Assembly (NCBI GenBank): GCA_016204945.1
Contig: JACQJQ010000111.1
Coordinates: 1 to 38,211, forward strand
DNA: 38,211 nt
Source of the DNA: Elusimicrobiota bacterium
Lineage (GTDB): Bacteria; Elusimicrobiota; Elusimicrobia; UBA1565; UBA9628
Direction of reading: 5' to 3'
Shown here: positions 7,779 to 17,300 of the stretch, in pieces
Layout: each line of letters opens with the position of its first letter
How positions within the stretch are numbered: position 1 is the first letter of the stretch
Notes under the pieces: model-generated
Database searches by the model: none
Told to the model about the DNA's origin: nothing
What the model saw: only the letters and a program-made list of their open reading frames with translations
Program-made: the position numbers and the translations under genes

Positions 7779-7869
7779 TCCCCACCCGCCCGGCAAGGTG
7801 AGGCGATGAATCTTGGGCAGACCGGTAGCCAGTCGGTTCAAAACTCGGGGAGCGCGATGAATCCCCACC
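7737..7869 (+). repeat. Imperfect direct repeat of about 50 bp
   Basis: Two copies, 7737-7787 and 7815-7869, share GGGCAGA.CGGT.GCCAGTCG and CGGGGAGCG.GA, and both end in TCCCCACC. The first encodes the C-terminal tail and stop of the 275-aa gene. In the second a 4-nt insertion (TGAA, giving GCGATGAATCCCC) and other changes follow. The copies look like a tail duplication or paired regulatory sites in front of the 72-aa gene. Confidence 0.6.
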
Positions 7870-7908
7870 TGCTCATCATCACCGGATTAGCCGGGAAAGG
7901 AGGCTTGA

Positions 7909-8127
7909 ATGGAGAGTCAGGAAGCGCCGGAGAGCACGCAGAAAGAAGGCCGCGGACGGCAGGGCAAGACCATCCCGATCACCCTGAACTTGAGCATGTC
8001 GGATCACGGAATCCTGTCCACTTCCCAGCTTCGGCTCATGCGGCGAACGGGGGAGGATGTGACCCGGGAGCGCGCGGTCTCCGAGGCGCTTCAGTGCCTG
8101 CTGAAGTCGTTCAGCTCCCAGGAGTGA
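7909..8127 (+). CDS. Hypothetical 72-aa protein, possibly DNA-binding
   Basis: A strong ribosome site (GGAAAGGAGG) precedes the ATG at 7909, which supports this frame over a longer overlapping one. The sequence starts with a charged Gln/Glu-rich arm, then KTIPITLNLSMSDHGIL and a helical part (TRERAVSEALQCLLKSF). A strand followed by two helices would fit a ribbon-helix-helix fold, but I cannot confirm it. It is followed by the inverted-repeat-rich gene-free stretch 8128-8470, which such a protein could bind. Confidence 0.5.
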   Translation: MESQEAPESTQKEGRGRQGKTIPITLNLSMSDHGILSTSQLRLMRRTGEDVTRERAVSEALQCLLKSFSSQE

Positions 8128-8165
8128 GGAAACTAAGAATGACAAAACCCCCCGGCCAACATGCT

Positions 8166-8204
8166 GTCCAACAAGGTGTCCCCTTGTTGGACAAGGTGTT
8201 GGAC
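8166..8204. repeat. Perfect 10-bp inverted repeat with an extra half-site
   Basis: GTCCAACAAG (8166-8175) and CTTGTTGGAC (8183-8192) are perfect inverted arms with a 7-nt spacer. A further TTGGAC half-site ends at 8204, and ACAAGGTGT occurs twice as a direct repeat. This is typical of an operator or a relaxosome-binding site. It lies 38 nt after the stop of the 72-aa gene. Confidence 0.6.
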
Positions 8205-8232
8205 ATGCCTGGGGTCTTGGAAAGCGACGATC

Positions 8233-8356
8233 TTCGCTGCCCTTTTTCACCCTCCTCTCAACCGGCTGCGCCGGTTTCGCTTCCCGACCCCACTCCCCCA
8301 ACGATGAGGATGTTGTGGTACTGGGGTCGGGAAGATGGAGGGTTTAGGGCAGCGAA
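8233..8356. repeat. Nested long inverted repeat, candidate oriT or structured RNA
   Basis: Outer arms TTCGCTGCCCT (8233-8243) and AGGGCAGCGAA (8346-8356) are perfect. They enclose ACCCTCC/GGAGGGT (8249-8255 and 8337-8343), a side hairpin ACCGGC-TGC-GCCGGT (8261-8275) and a perfect 13-bp pair at 8280-8292 and 8322-8334. The whole can fold into one branched structure of about 124 nt. No ribosome site or coding frame accounts for it. It lies between the 72-aa gene and a replication-relaxation gene in a conjugative element, so an origin of transfer is a reasonable guess. Confidence 0.65.
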
Positions 8357-8391
8357 AGGAAGAGTTTTAGGAATGGAAGTGAATACAACCA

Positions 8392-8442
8392 ACAGCAACA
8401 ACAGCAAGGCAAAACAGCAACGGAAGGACAGCAAAGTAGCAA
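8392..8442. repeat. Iteron-like ACAGCAA repeats
   Basis: ACAGCAA occurs at 8392, 8401, 8414 and 8428, with a degenerate GTAGCAA at 8436. Spacings are 9, 13, 14 and 8 nt. The cluster ends about 30 nt before the start of the replication-relaxation gene and may be a binding-site array. Confidence 0.4.
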
Positions 8443-8470
8443 CTGCAATTCATGAAGAAGGGACCGGATC

Positions 8471-9574
8471 ATGCTGAGGAAATTGAGTCATCGAGGTCCG
8501 GGGCTTTCGTTACAACCGACGGACTGGAAATGGCTTTCAGCTCTGGAGGTCTACGGGATATTTGGCCTGGGCCAACTGGTCGGCCTGGGCCTGGTTAGGA
8601 CGTATGAACCCGCGAACTTGGTCCGGCTCTTCTTCAATGACATGGAGCGTCACGAGCATTGGATTCGCCGGGCAAAGCGGGTCAGAAAGCTCGTGGAGTC
8701 CGGTTACCTCCAAGCGCAGCGCTTTCCTCATCGGTTGCTGTTTTTCACCTTGACGGAGAAGGCTCACAAGGTCCTCCAAGAGGCGGGTCTCGCCAGGCTG
8801 CCGGGGTTCCGGCACCGCATCTCGGAGTCCATGGCCAACCATGAAACCCTGGTGGCCGGCGTCGGCCTGGTCCTTTCGGAACTGATGGGCCTTGAAGTCC
8901 TGACGGCCCGGGAACGGGTGGAGTGGAAAGGCCGGGGCGGGCGGCCGGCCACGGACTCCCGGATCGTCCCGGACCTCTGGATCGCGGACGACTCCGAGGC
9001 CAAGGGCGTGGAAATCGAGCGGGGCCCGAAGTCCAAGGAAGAGTATCGGGAAAGGTGGCGCACCATGCGCCTGATCCTGCCGGAGAACGGCGTCCTCCTT
9101 TATCTCACGGTCTGGCCCGGAGGCAAGCGCTTCATCAAGGAGCTGGCCCAGGACTACCGGGCGGACTTCATCCTGGTAGCCGAGCTCGACGAGTTCATTC
9201 AAGCGAAGGGGCGATGCCGCTTCGTGGGCTACGAGCCGGGGCGTTCTGTCACGCTGAAGGCCGCGTCCATCCCCTATGCGGGCGCCGCTTACCAGCGCGT
9301 CCCGCCGGCCGGCCCGCCAGCCCGCCAGGACGTGTCGGCAGGGGGCGGGCCCGCCGCCGGGCCGTTCGCTCCGCCTCCCCGCCGCGTGCGCGTCGGGGAG
9401 CTCACCCCGCCGCAACAGCGGCGGGGTCAGTCCGCTGCGCCGCTGGAAAGCGACGCCCGCCCCCACCCCCTTCCTCTACCGTCTCCTTCCCCATCCCCGG
9501 AAGGAGACCCGCGGGCGGCAAGCCGCCCGCTTGAATCGGCAGCACCTAGAACGACTGGAGGTATGGACCAATGA
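8471..9574 (+). CDS. Replication-relaxation family protein
   Basis: The 367-aa product resembles the Replic_Relax family found on plasmids and conjugative elements next to coupling proteins. The N-terminal half has winged-helix character (LSALEVYGIFGLGQL, then RVRKLVESGYLQAQ and LFFTLTEKAHKVL). The middle (VPDLWIAD, then GVEIERGPKSKEEYRERW) looks like the nuclease-type core of the family. From about residue 275 the sequence becomes a Pro/Ala/Arg-rich tail encoded by DNA full of palindromes. GAAGGGA precedes the ATG. The gene ends in an ATGA overlap with the coupling-protein gene, so the two are probably made together. A DNA-processing role at transfer is inferred. Confidence 0.75.
   Translation: MLRKLSHRGPGLSLQPTDWKWLSALEVYGIFGLGQLVGLGLVRTYEPANLVRLFFNDMERHEHWIRRAKRVRKLVESGYLQAQRFPHRLLFFTLTEKAHKVLQEAGLARLPGFRHRISESMANHETLVAGVGLVLSELMGLEVLTARERVEWKGRGGRPATDSRIVPDLWIADDSEAKGVEIERGPKSKEEYRERWRTMRLILPENGVLLYLTVWPGGKRFIKELAQDYRADFILVAELDEFIQAKGRCRFVGYEPGRSVTLKAASIPYAGAAYQRVPPAGPPARQDVSAGGGPAAGPFAPPPRRVRVGELTPPQQRRGQSAAPLESDARPHPLPLPSPSPSPEGDPRAASRPLESAAPRTTGGMDQ
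9344..9530. repeat. Cluster of perfect palindromes inside the 3' end of the gene
   Basis: Four perfect palindromic units lie in the Pro-rich tail. They are GGCGGGCCCGCC at 9344-9355, a 10-bp stem with AACA loop at 9404-9427, GTCTCCTTCC/GGAAGGAGAC at 9481-9508, and GCGGGCGGC-AA-GCCGCCCGC at 9511-9530. This density suggests a REP-like or structured insertion read in frame. Confidence 0.55.
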
Positions 9575-10623
9575 ACCAACTCGAATTCTTCGGCTGTATG
9601 GGCGCCTTCCTGGCGGGCTTGATCGCCCTTGGAACGGGCTGGAAGAAGACCGCCGCGCCCGTGATCGCGGCGGCCATCTTCTTCTTCGTGGCGTTCATGC
9701 CCTGGGCGACGTTCGACCTCCTTATGAAGGAGAACCGTCAGCTCCGGCGCTTGGCCGCGCCCCGCATGAAGGAGATCCATTGGGTCTGGTACGGCGTTTC
9801 CGGGGCCTTCTCCGTGGCGGTGGCGCTCGGCGTGCTCCTGATGAAGCCGCCGGTGGGAAAGCGGGAAGCCAGGTGGGACAAGCCGAGCGGGAGCTGGGAC
9901 ACGGGCAAGACCTTGGCGAAGCTTTTTAAGTCCTGCAAGGCCGACGCCGGCACCTTCCTTGGGATCGCGAACGGCAATACGAAGGTCTTCCTCAAGGACG
10001 AGGCCCGCGAGCGGCACATGCAGATCGTGGGGCCGACCCGGGCCGGGAAGTCCCAGCTCCTCCTGGCTCTCGCGGGCCAGGACATGCGGCGGGGCTTGCC
10101 GGTCTTCCTTATGGAAGCCAAGGGCGACCGGTCCGACTTCGACCAATTCCTCAAGCTGGCGACCCTGACGGGCCGGGAAGACCGCGTCCTGTACTTCAAC
10201 CCGCAGGATGCCCGCTCGATGAGCTTCAACCCCATCCGCATGGTGCCGGGCCAGGACTCGACCTCCATCGCCAACCAGATCGCCCGCGCGATCGGCCGCG
10301 AGCCCACGGCCTCCGGCGAGGGCCAGGATTATTACCGCTCCGTGGACTACGCGAAGATCCAGAACATGGCCGAGGTCTTCTGCCGGACGGGCAAGCAGTT
10401 CACGCTCAAGGACTGCTTCCACTACTTCACCTCGGAGGAGGCTCGGACCAAGGCGTTCCGCGAGTGCAAGGACCAGCGCCTGGTCCAGATGGTGAAAGAC
10501 GAGTTCAAGCGCAACCCGGACACGACCGCGCTCTCCGCCGCCTTCCAGCCTTGGACGACGGGCAGCCTGGGGCGGCTGCTCAACAGCTACGCGCCTACGA
10601 TCCGGCTGGAGAACATCTTTTAG
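9571..10623 (+). CDS. VirD4/TraG-type coupling protein, N-terminal part ended by an amber codon
   Basis: Residues 1-350 contain two N-terminal membrane segments (about 8-25 and 31-50), a third near 75-92, and the nucleotide-binding domain with Walker A GPTRAGKS at residues 154-161. The frame then meets TAG at 10621-10623, directly after IRLENIF. Without a break the same frame continues with ESRLAYFALPIGHLQVLANP, exactly what a coupling ATPase has at this point. The gene is therefore interrupted by one nonsense codon, read through, or mis-sequenced. A single C-to-T change from CAG would explain it. As it stands, this part lacks Walker B. The start overlaps the upstream gene by ATGA. Confidence 0.85.
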   Translation: MNQLEFFGCMGAFLAGLIALGTGWKKTAAPVIAAAIFFFVAFMPWATFDLLMKENRQLRRLAAPRMKEIHWVWYGVSGAFSVAVALGVLLMKPPVGKREARWDKPSGSWDTGKTLAKLFKSCKADAGTFLGIANGNTKVFLKDEARERHMQIVGPTRAGKSQLLLALAGQDMRRGLPVFLMEAKGDRSDFDQFLKLATLTGREDRVLYFNPQDARSMSFNPIRMVPGQDSTSIANQIARAIGREPTASGEGQDYYRSVDYAKIQNMAEVFCRTGKQFTLKDCFHYFTSEEARTKAFRECKDQRLVQMVKDEFKRNPDTTALSAAFQPWTTGSLGRLLNSYAPTIRLENIF

Positions 10624-11337
10624 GAAAGCCGCCTCGCCTATTTCGCCCTGCCCATCGGCCACCTTCAGGTCCTGGCCAACCCGCTCGGCCGGATGATCAT
10701 TTCGGGGCTGCTCTCCGTCGCGTCCTGGCGCCAGCAGACCGAGCCCAAGCCGGGCCCGGCCTGCGTGATCCTGGATGAGTTCGCCGAATTTGCGACGCCC
10801 GTGTTCGCTTCCTTCATCGCCACGGTCGGGTCCGCCCGGCTCTGGACGATCCTTTCGCACCAGGACCTGGGGCAGCTCAAGAAGGTGCAGGGCATGGACG
10901 CCGATGCCTTCGCCTCCGCCGTCTTCAACAACACGTCGGGGTGCAAGGTGTGTTTCCGGGCTCCGGACCCGGAGGACGCTGAGTTCTGGTCTTCGACCCT
11001 CGGCACCTACACCACCTACGACACAACCGAGCGGGTTCAGAAAGGCCTGTTGGGTCTGCAGCGCACGGGCGAGATGTCTCTGCGCGAGGTGGAGCACTTC
11101 CGCATCCACCCCAACGGCTTGAAGAACCTGGCGCCGGGCCAAGCGCTCATCTTCTCGCCCGGAAGCCAGGACTGCCTCGCCCGCACCGCGGGCGTGGCGA
11201 CCCTCCTGCGGGATATCGCGGTCCCGCCGCTCAGGACGCCGGCGGCACAGATGGAAGAGGGCTTGGACCTGGAGGCGGCCGTCCCGGCCGACCCCGGCGT
11301 GGCGTTCGTCCATGCCTCCGGGAGGGCGATAGCTTGA
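10624..11337 (+). CDS. VirD4/TraG-type coupling protein, C-terminal part
   Basis: This is the continuation in the same frame after the amber codon. It holds Walker B (CVILDEFAEF, Asp-Glu at combined residues 402-403), the SARLWTILSHQDLGQL motif near the hexamer interface and the TTYDTTERVQKG segment. If not read through, translation could restart at the ATG at 10693, giving 214 aa, but I see no good ribosome site there. The combined protein would be 588 residues with one extra residue at the amber codon. The reading frame and conserved motifs are intact after the stop, so the interruption must be recent, tolerated or an error. The gene ends in a TTGA overlap with the next gene. Confidence 0.8.
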   Translation, partial: ESRLAYFALPIGHLQVLANPLGRMIISGLLSVASWRQQTEPKPGPACVILDEFAEFATPVFASFIATVGSARLWTILSHQDLGQLKKVQGMDADAFASAVFNNTSGCKVCFRAPDPEDAEFWSSTLGTYTTYDTTERVQKGLLGLQRTGEMSLREVEHFRIHPNGLKNLAPGQALIFSPGSQDCLARTAGVATLLRDIAVPPLRTPAAQMEEGLDLEAAVPADPGVAFVHASGRAIA

Positions 11338-14300
11338 AGCGCCTCTCCTTGGCAGTCGTCCTCTCCCTCGCCGGCCTCTCGCGGGCCCATGCGGCGGCCT
11401 ATTTCCAACAAGCGAGCCTGCCGCCCGCTTTTCCCGTGACCGCCGGGATCGACCGCGACTCCCTGGGCAATGTGTACGTGCTCGGCCAGCCGACCGGCTC
11501 CGCGACCTATTGGGTCGCGGCCTTCCGAGCCCCGGAGATGACGCCGCTCTTCTCCTTCGATACTGGGGTCTCGACGCCGGCCGCCTTCGCCGTAGAGGGG
11601 TCGGGCATCGTCGATGTGGCGGACCTCGGCGTCAGCACGACCGCCATGATCCTGCGCCGGTTCCAGAACACCGGTGCGTTCATGGGGCAGGCGGAGATCT
11701 CACTCTCGATGGGGCCGTATTACCCTCCCAAGACCGTGATGTCCGCCACGATAGACAAGTCGAATCGCTTGGTTCATATCACCAGCCAGCACCATGTGAC
11801 TTACTACTGCCTGATGTGCCTGGGCTGCGGGTGCCCTCCCAGCGGCACCAAGGGCTTCATCGACACGTTCGATTTCTCTGGGACTCTGGTGCGCACGACC
11901 ACCATGCCCGGCATCAGTGCCACCTACGGTTCCTGTTATACGCCGTCCAAGGTCTCGGCGGACCCGCAGGGCAATATGTTCGTGGCCGACAACACCTGCC
12001 AGCACGTTCTGAAGTATTCGCCCACGGGAGCGCTTCTCAACGACTGGGCGGCCTCGAAGTGGAGCAACTACTATCAGTTCACGTCGCGCGCCATGTGGAG
12101 CGACCCGGACTCAAACCTCTATATCGGCCAGCCGGTGTGCGGACCTTCGGGATGCCAACCCGGCGTCGTGAAGCTCGACGGCTCGGGCAACTCCCTCGCG
12201 CAATTCGCGGGGGACTCCAGCGCCGCCTGCGCCTGGGATGACCGGATGCTGTATCTGGCCGGACCGGCGACCGCCTCGCAGAGGCGCATGGTCTACAACT
12301 CGGCTCCGGCCGTGCCGGCCGAGATCGCGCCCATCGGCCCCGTCGTTCAGCATTCCTCGTCGACCGTCCTCGCGTGGCAGTACGCCTCCGATCCCGAGGG
12401 CGACCCGGTTGTCTACTCGGTGTTCCTCGGCAGTTCGCCGTTGGCTCTGACCCCTATCGGAACGACGCCGACGCAGAGCCTCGAAACCGCGTCCCTCGTC
12501 TTTGAAACCACCTACTACTGGCAGGTGACGGCGCAGGACCAGTATGAGGGCGTCCCGCTCCAGACGCAGCAGGCGCCGGTGGTGAGCTTCCGCCTGAGCC
12601 TTCAGAATTCGGCGCCGTCAGCTTTCGCGGTCGCGGGAGGAACCGGCACCGTCGTCACTCGGGACACCTCGGTCCGCCTGTCCTGGCAGCGGCCCTCGGA
12701 CGCCGACGGTGACCCCTTGGTCTACGACCTCACGTGGCGGGCCCCGGGACAAGCGGCGGTCACGGTGTCCTCGATCCCGGAGACCTCGCGGCTCATGTCG
12801 GGTCTCGCCTTCGGCGGCACCTACTACTGGTCGGTCCGCGCCCGCGACGTCTACGGAGCCTCTTCGTCGATGGCCGGAGGGCAGGAGCAGCCGTACTATC
12901 CGGTCTTCCGCAACGGCGCGCCTTCGATGCCGGTCTCTTTGAACGTCGCGTCGGTCTATTCCCTTCATACGGCTTCTCCGGCCGTCACCTTGTCTTGGTA
13001 TCCGTCCGAGGACCCGGACGGGGACCCGGTGACCTATCGGGCCGAGCTGGCCTCCGGCGTCGAGACGTGGAGCGTGGCTCTCGGCAGCGCGACCGCATTC
13101 ACTTTGCCGCTCGCCTACGAGACCACCTACTACTGGAGGGCTATCGCGCTCGATTCTTACGGCGGGGCTTCGACGGGTCCCTGGCAGAGTCTCGTGGCCC
13201 ATCTCGCGAACCGGGAGCCGGCCGCGCTCGTGTACACAGCCCCGTCGAGCCTCGTCACGCGCTCCACTTCAGTCGCGCTCTCCTGGCAGGACACCGGCGA
13301 TCCGGACGGCGACCCGTATGCTTACGCCCTGTCCATTTCGACGGACCCGGGAACTCTGACTCAGGTGCAGTCCGGGTTGCGAACCTCCTATTCGCTGGGT
13401 TTTCAGTACGGGACGACGTACTACTGGCAGGTCGCGGCAACGGATTCCTTCGGCGCTCGGGCTGAGGGTCCGGTGCAGAGCTTTCTGGCGCTGTTCAAGA
13501 ACGCGGTCCCCGGGATGCCAACCATCTTCTCGGGCGCTGGAACGAGTTTCCAGCACACGCTCACGCCTGCGGCCGTTCTCGATTGGTCCGCCGTCGGCGA
13601 CCCGGACGGCGACTTGACGGCCTACCGGCTGTGGGTCGGCGGCTCCCCGCAATCAATGGCCGTCGCGCAGGACGGGCCCGAGACCTTCTACAGCCTGCCG
13701 AGCCCGCAGCTCGGCGCGACCTATTACTGGCAGGTGAGCGCCTATGATCCCTACGGCGGCGCCGCGACGACTCCGGTGCAGGCCCTTCTCATCCAGCTCC
13801 AGAACGCCGCACCGACCGCGCCGGGGGCGCTGACGGGCTCGGGCCTGCTGTCTACTCGCGGCACCAGCCAGGTCCTCTCGTGGAGCGCCGCCTACGACTC
13901 CGACGGGGACGCCGTGGCCTATGAGTTCGCGCTCTCGACCAACGCCGCGGCCCTGCCGGTGGTGCGGGTATCGAGCGCCACGAGCTATACCCTGAGCTTC
14001 CAGTACGGCACGACCTACTACTGGCAGGCCGCCGCGCGGGACGGCTTCGGCGGCGTAAGCGCGACCGGGGTGCAGACCCTCCTGCCCGTGTTCCGCAACT
14101 CGGCGCCGACCGTGCCCTCGAACCTTTCCAAGACGGGGACGCTCTCATACCACGGCTGGTCGCCGTCGCAGTCGCTGTTCTGGCAGGACGCGGCCGACCC
14201 GGACGGCGACGCGTTTACCTACAGCGTCTACTTCGGAACTGACAGCGAGCGGCCTTCGCCGATAGGCTCGGCGCCGCTCGGCTACACCGTCTCCAACCTC

Positions 14301-17300
14301 GCGGTCAATACGGCCTACTACTACCGGATCGTCGCGACGGACATCTACGGCGCGGCCTCCGCGTCGCCGCTCAACTGGGTCTACTACCAGTTCTACAACA
14401 CCGCGCCGCGCGCCTTCGATCCAGTCGGCCCGACAGGATCGCTCATCACTCGGGATGCCAACCAAAGCCTTTCGTGGACGGCTTCCGGCGATCCTGACGG
14501 GGACTTGGTGACCTACCGCGTCTACGTCGGGACTTCTTCCGGTTCGCTGGCCGCGCTCACCGACACGACGCAGACCGCCGCGCCGTGGACGGGCCTTCCG
14601 TTCGGCGCGACCTACTATTGGCGCGTCGATGCCTTTGACGCCTTCGGGGCGACCACCGCCGCGAGCGGCGGCGTCCAGAGCTTCGGCTTGACCTTCCGGA
14701 ACTCCCCGCCATCCGCGCCGGGCTACGTCAGCACGGCGGCCGTCCACGAGTTCCACACGACGTTCCCGAGCATCGACCTCAGTTGGTCCGCGTCCCCGGA
14801 CGCCGACGGAGATCCCGTTTCCTACCGGTTGGACCTCGGGCTCAGCACGGGGAGCGCGCAGGCCTTCAGCCTGGGCGCGTCCACCTCGTTCAACCTGAAG
14901 CCGCTCTTCGAGACCACCTACTACTGGCGCGTCACGGCGGCCGACCCTTACGGCGGAGCCACGACCGGCCCGTGGACGAGCGCGCTGGCCCGCTTCGTCA
15001 ACCGCGCCCCGGCCGTTCCGGCCGTTCTGGGCGGCGCCGGTGTGAGCCGGCAACACACCCTGACGCCGAGCGTCAGCCTCTCCTGGTCAACCTCGGCGGA
15101 CCCGGACGGCGACCCCACGGCGTACCGCTTGGCGGTTGGGAGCGCGCCGCAAGGTCTCTCCGTCATTCAGGACGGGCCGTTGACCTCCTATGCGATCCCG
15201 GCTCCGCAGCTCGGGACGACGTACTACTGGCAGGTCAGCGCCTACGATCCCTATGGGGGCCTCGCCTCCACTCCGGTCCAGGCGCTGCTGGTCGAGCTTC
15301 AGTACGAGGCGCCCGCCGCGCCCGCGCCGCTGACGGGCACGGGGCCGCTCTCGACGCGCAACACCAGCCAGATCCTTTCATGGAGCAAGGCCGCCGACCC
15401 GGACGGCGACGCCGTGACCTATGAGTTCTCGCTCTCGACCGATCCCACGGCCCTGCCGGTGGTGCAGGCATCGACCGCGACAAGCTACGCCCTCGCCTTC
15501 CAGTACGGGACGAACTACTACTGGCAGGCCGCCGCGCGCGACAGCTTCGGCGCCGTCAGCGCGACCGGCGTCCAGGTCTTCCAGCCGTCGTTCCGAAACT
15601 CGGCGCCGACGGTACCGGCGAACCTCTCGAAGTCGGGGACGATCCCCTACCACGGCTGGTCGCCTTCGCAGTCCATCTTCTGGCAGGACTCGGCCGATCC
15701 GGATGGGGACTCGTTCACCTACAGCGTCCAGTTTGGCACGAACAGCGAGCGCCTGTCGCCGGTGACTCCGGCGTCGCTCGGGCACACCTTCCAGAATCTC
15801 GCCGTCAACACGGCCTACTACTACCGGATCGTCGCGACGGACATCTACGGGGCCGCCTCCGCCTCGCCGCTGAACTGGGTCTTCTACCAGTTCAGCAACG
15901 GCGCTCCGCAGGCGTTCGATCCCATCGGCCCGGCGGGGACTTTGGTGACTCGGAATGCCAACCAAAGCCTCTCCTGGACGTCGTCCAGCGATCCCGACGC
16001 GGACCTCGTGACCTACCGCGTCTATGTCGGCACGTCAGCGGGCGCGCTGGCCGCGCTGGCCGACACGACGCAGACCTCGGCGCCGTGGCCGGGCCTCGCT
16101 TTCGGCTCCACCTACTATTGGCGCGTTGACGCCTACGACGCCTTCGGCGCGACCACCGCCGCGAGCGGCGGCATCCGGAGCTTCGCCTTGGTCTTCAGGA
16201 ACTCCGCGCCCGGCGCTCTGCTCTACACGAGCACGGCCGCGGTCCGGGAGTTCCACACGCTCTCGCCCGAGCTGTCGTTGAGCTGGGCGCCTGCGGGTGA
16301 TGCCGACGGCGATACCGTCGCCTACCGACTGGACCTCGGCCTCAGCACGGGGAGCTGGCAGTCCACCGACCTCGCAGAAGCCACGGCGTTCGCGCTCAAG
16401 CCGCTGTTCGACACGACCTATTACTGGCGGGTCACCGCGGTGGATTCCTACGGCGCTTCTACTACCGGTCCGTGGTCGAGCATCGTCGCGCGCTTCGTCA
16501 ACCGCGCCCCGGCCGTGCCGTCCATCCTGAGCGGGGCCGGTGAGAGCCGCCAGCATACCTTGACGCCGAACGTCGTGTTCTCCTGGTCCGCCGCGGCCGA
16601 CCCCGAGGGCGATCCCGTCGTCTTCCGGCTGCAGGTCGGCACCGCGCCCTCGGCGCTCGCGCCGGTCCAAGAGGGCGCGCAGACCTCGTATCTCCTGCCC
16701 GCTCCTCAGTTCGGGACGACCTACTACTGGCAAGTTACTGCCTTGGACCACTTTGGCGCGACGGCGGCGACGCCGATGCAGAGCCTCGGGCTGTCGCTCG
16801 ACAACACGGCGCCCGCGCCGTTCTCTCCGTTGACCGGGACGGGCGCCCTCTCGACGCGCGAGACCACCCAGCTTCTCTCCTGGGAACCCTCGCAGGACGC
16901 CGACCTCGACCCGCTCGCTTACGGCCTCTTTCTTTCGAGCGGCGCCGCCGCGCCGGCTCTGGTCCAGTTCTCCACCACCACGAGCTTTCCGCTCGCGTTC
17001 CAGTTCGGGACGACCTACTACTGGCGCGTCGATGCCTTCGACGGCTTCGGAGGGACGACGACGGCGAACGGAGGGGTGCAGACCTTCCTCCCGACGTTCC
17101 TCAACGACCCGCCGGCTCCGCTGAACGTGACATCTCCGTTCAAGGGCTCCCCGGTCGTCAGCACGATGCACAACCAGGTCTCGCTCGCCTGGGAGCGGGT
17201 GACCACGCCTCAGGGCGATCCGATCACGTACACGGTCTATCTCGGGGAGTCTCCCGACTCCTTGCAGGTCCTGACCCGGATCAGCCAGGAGCAGGTCCCG

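Noticed and set aside
7806-8477. A 223-aa gene spanning the 72-aa gene
   Set aside because: Most of it reads the 72-aa gene in another frame and then runs through the inverted-repeat region; the 72-aa frame has the much better ribosome site.
10621-10623. TAG recoded as a sense codon throughout the element
   Set aside because: Several well-supported genes here end in TAG (for example at 6849, 19651, 19969 and 27295), so general recoding is unlikely; only local read-through remains possible.
13500-17102. CRISPR-like or satellite array
   Set aside because: The repeats are about 300 bp, lie in one open frame and encode FN3-like protein modules with no spacers.
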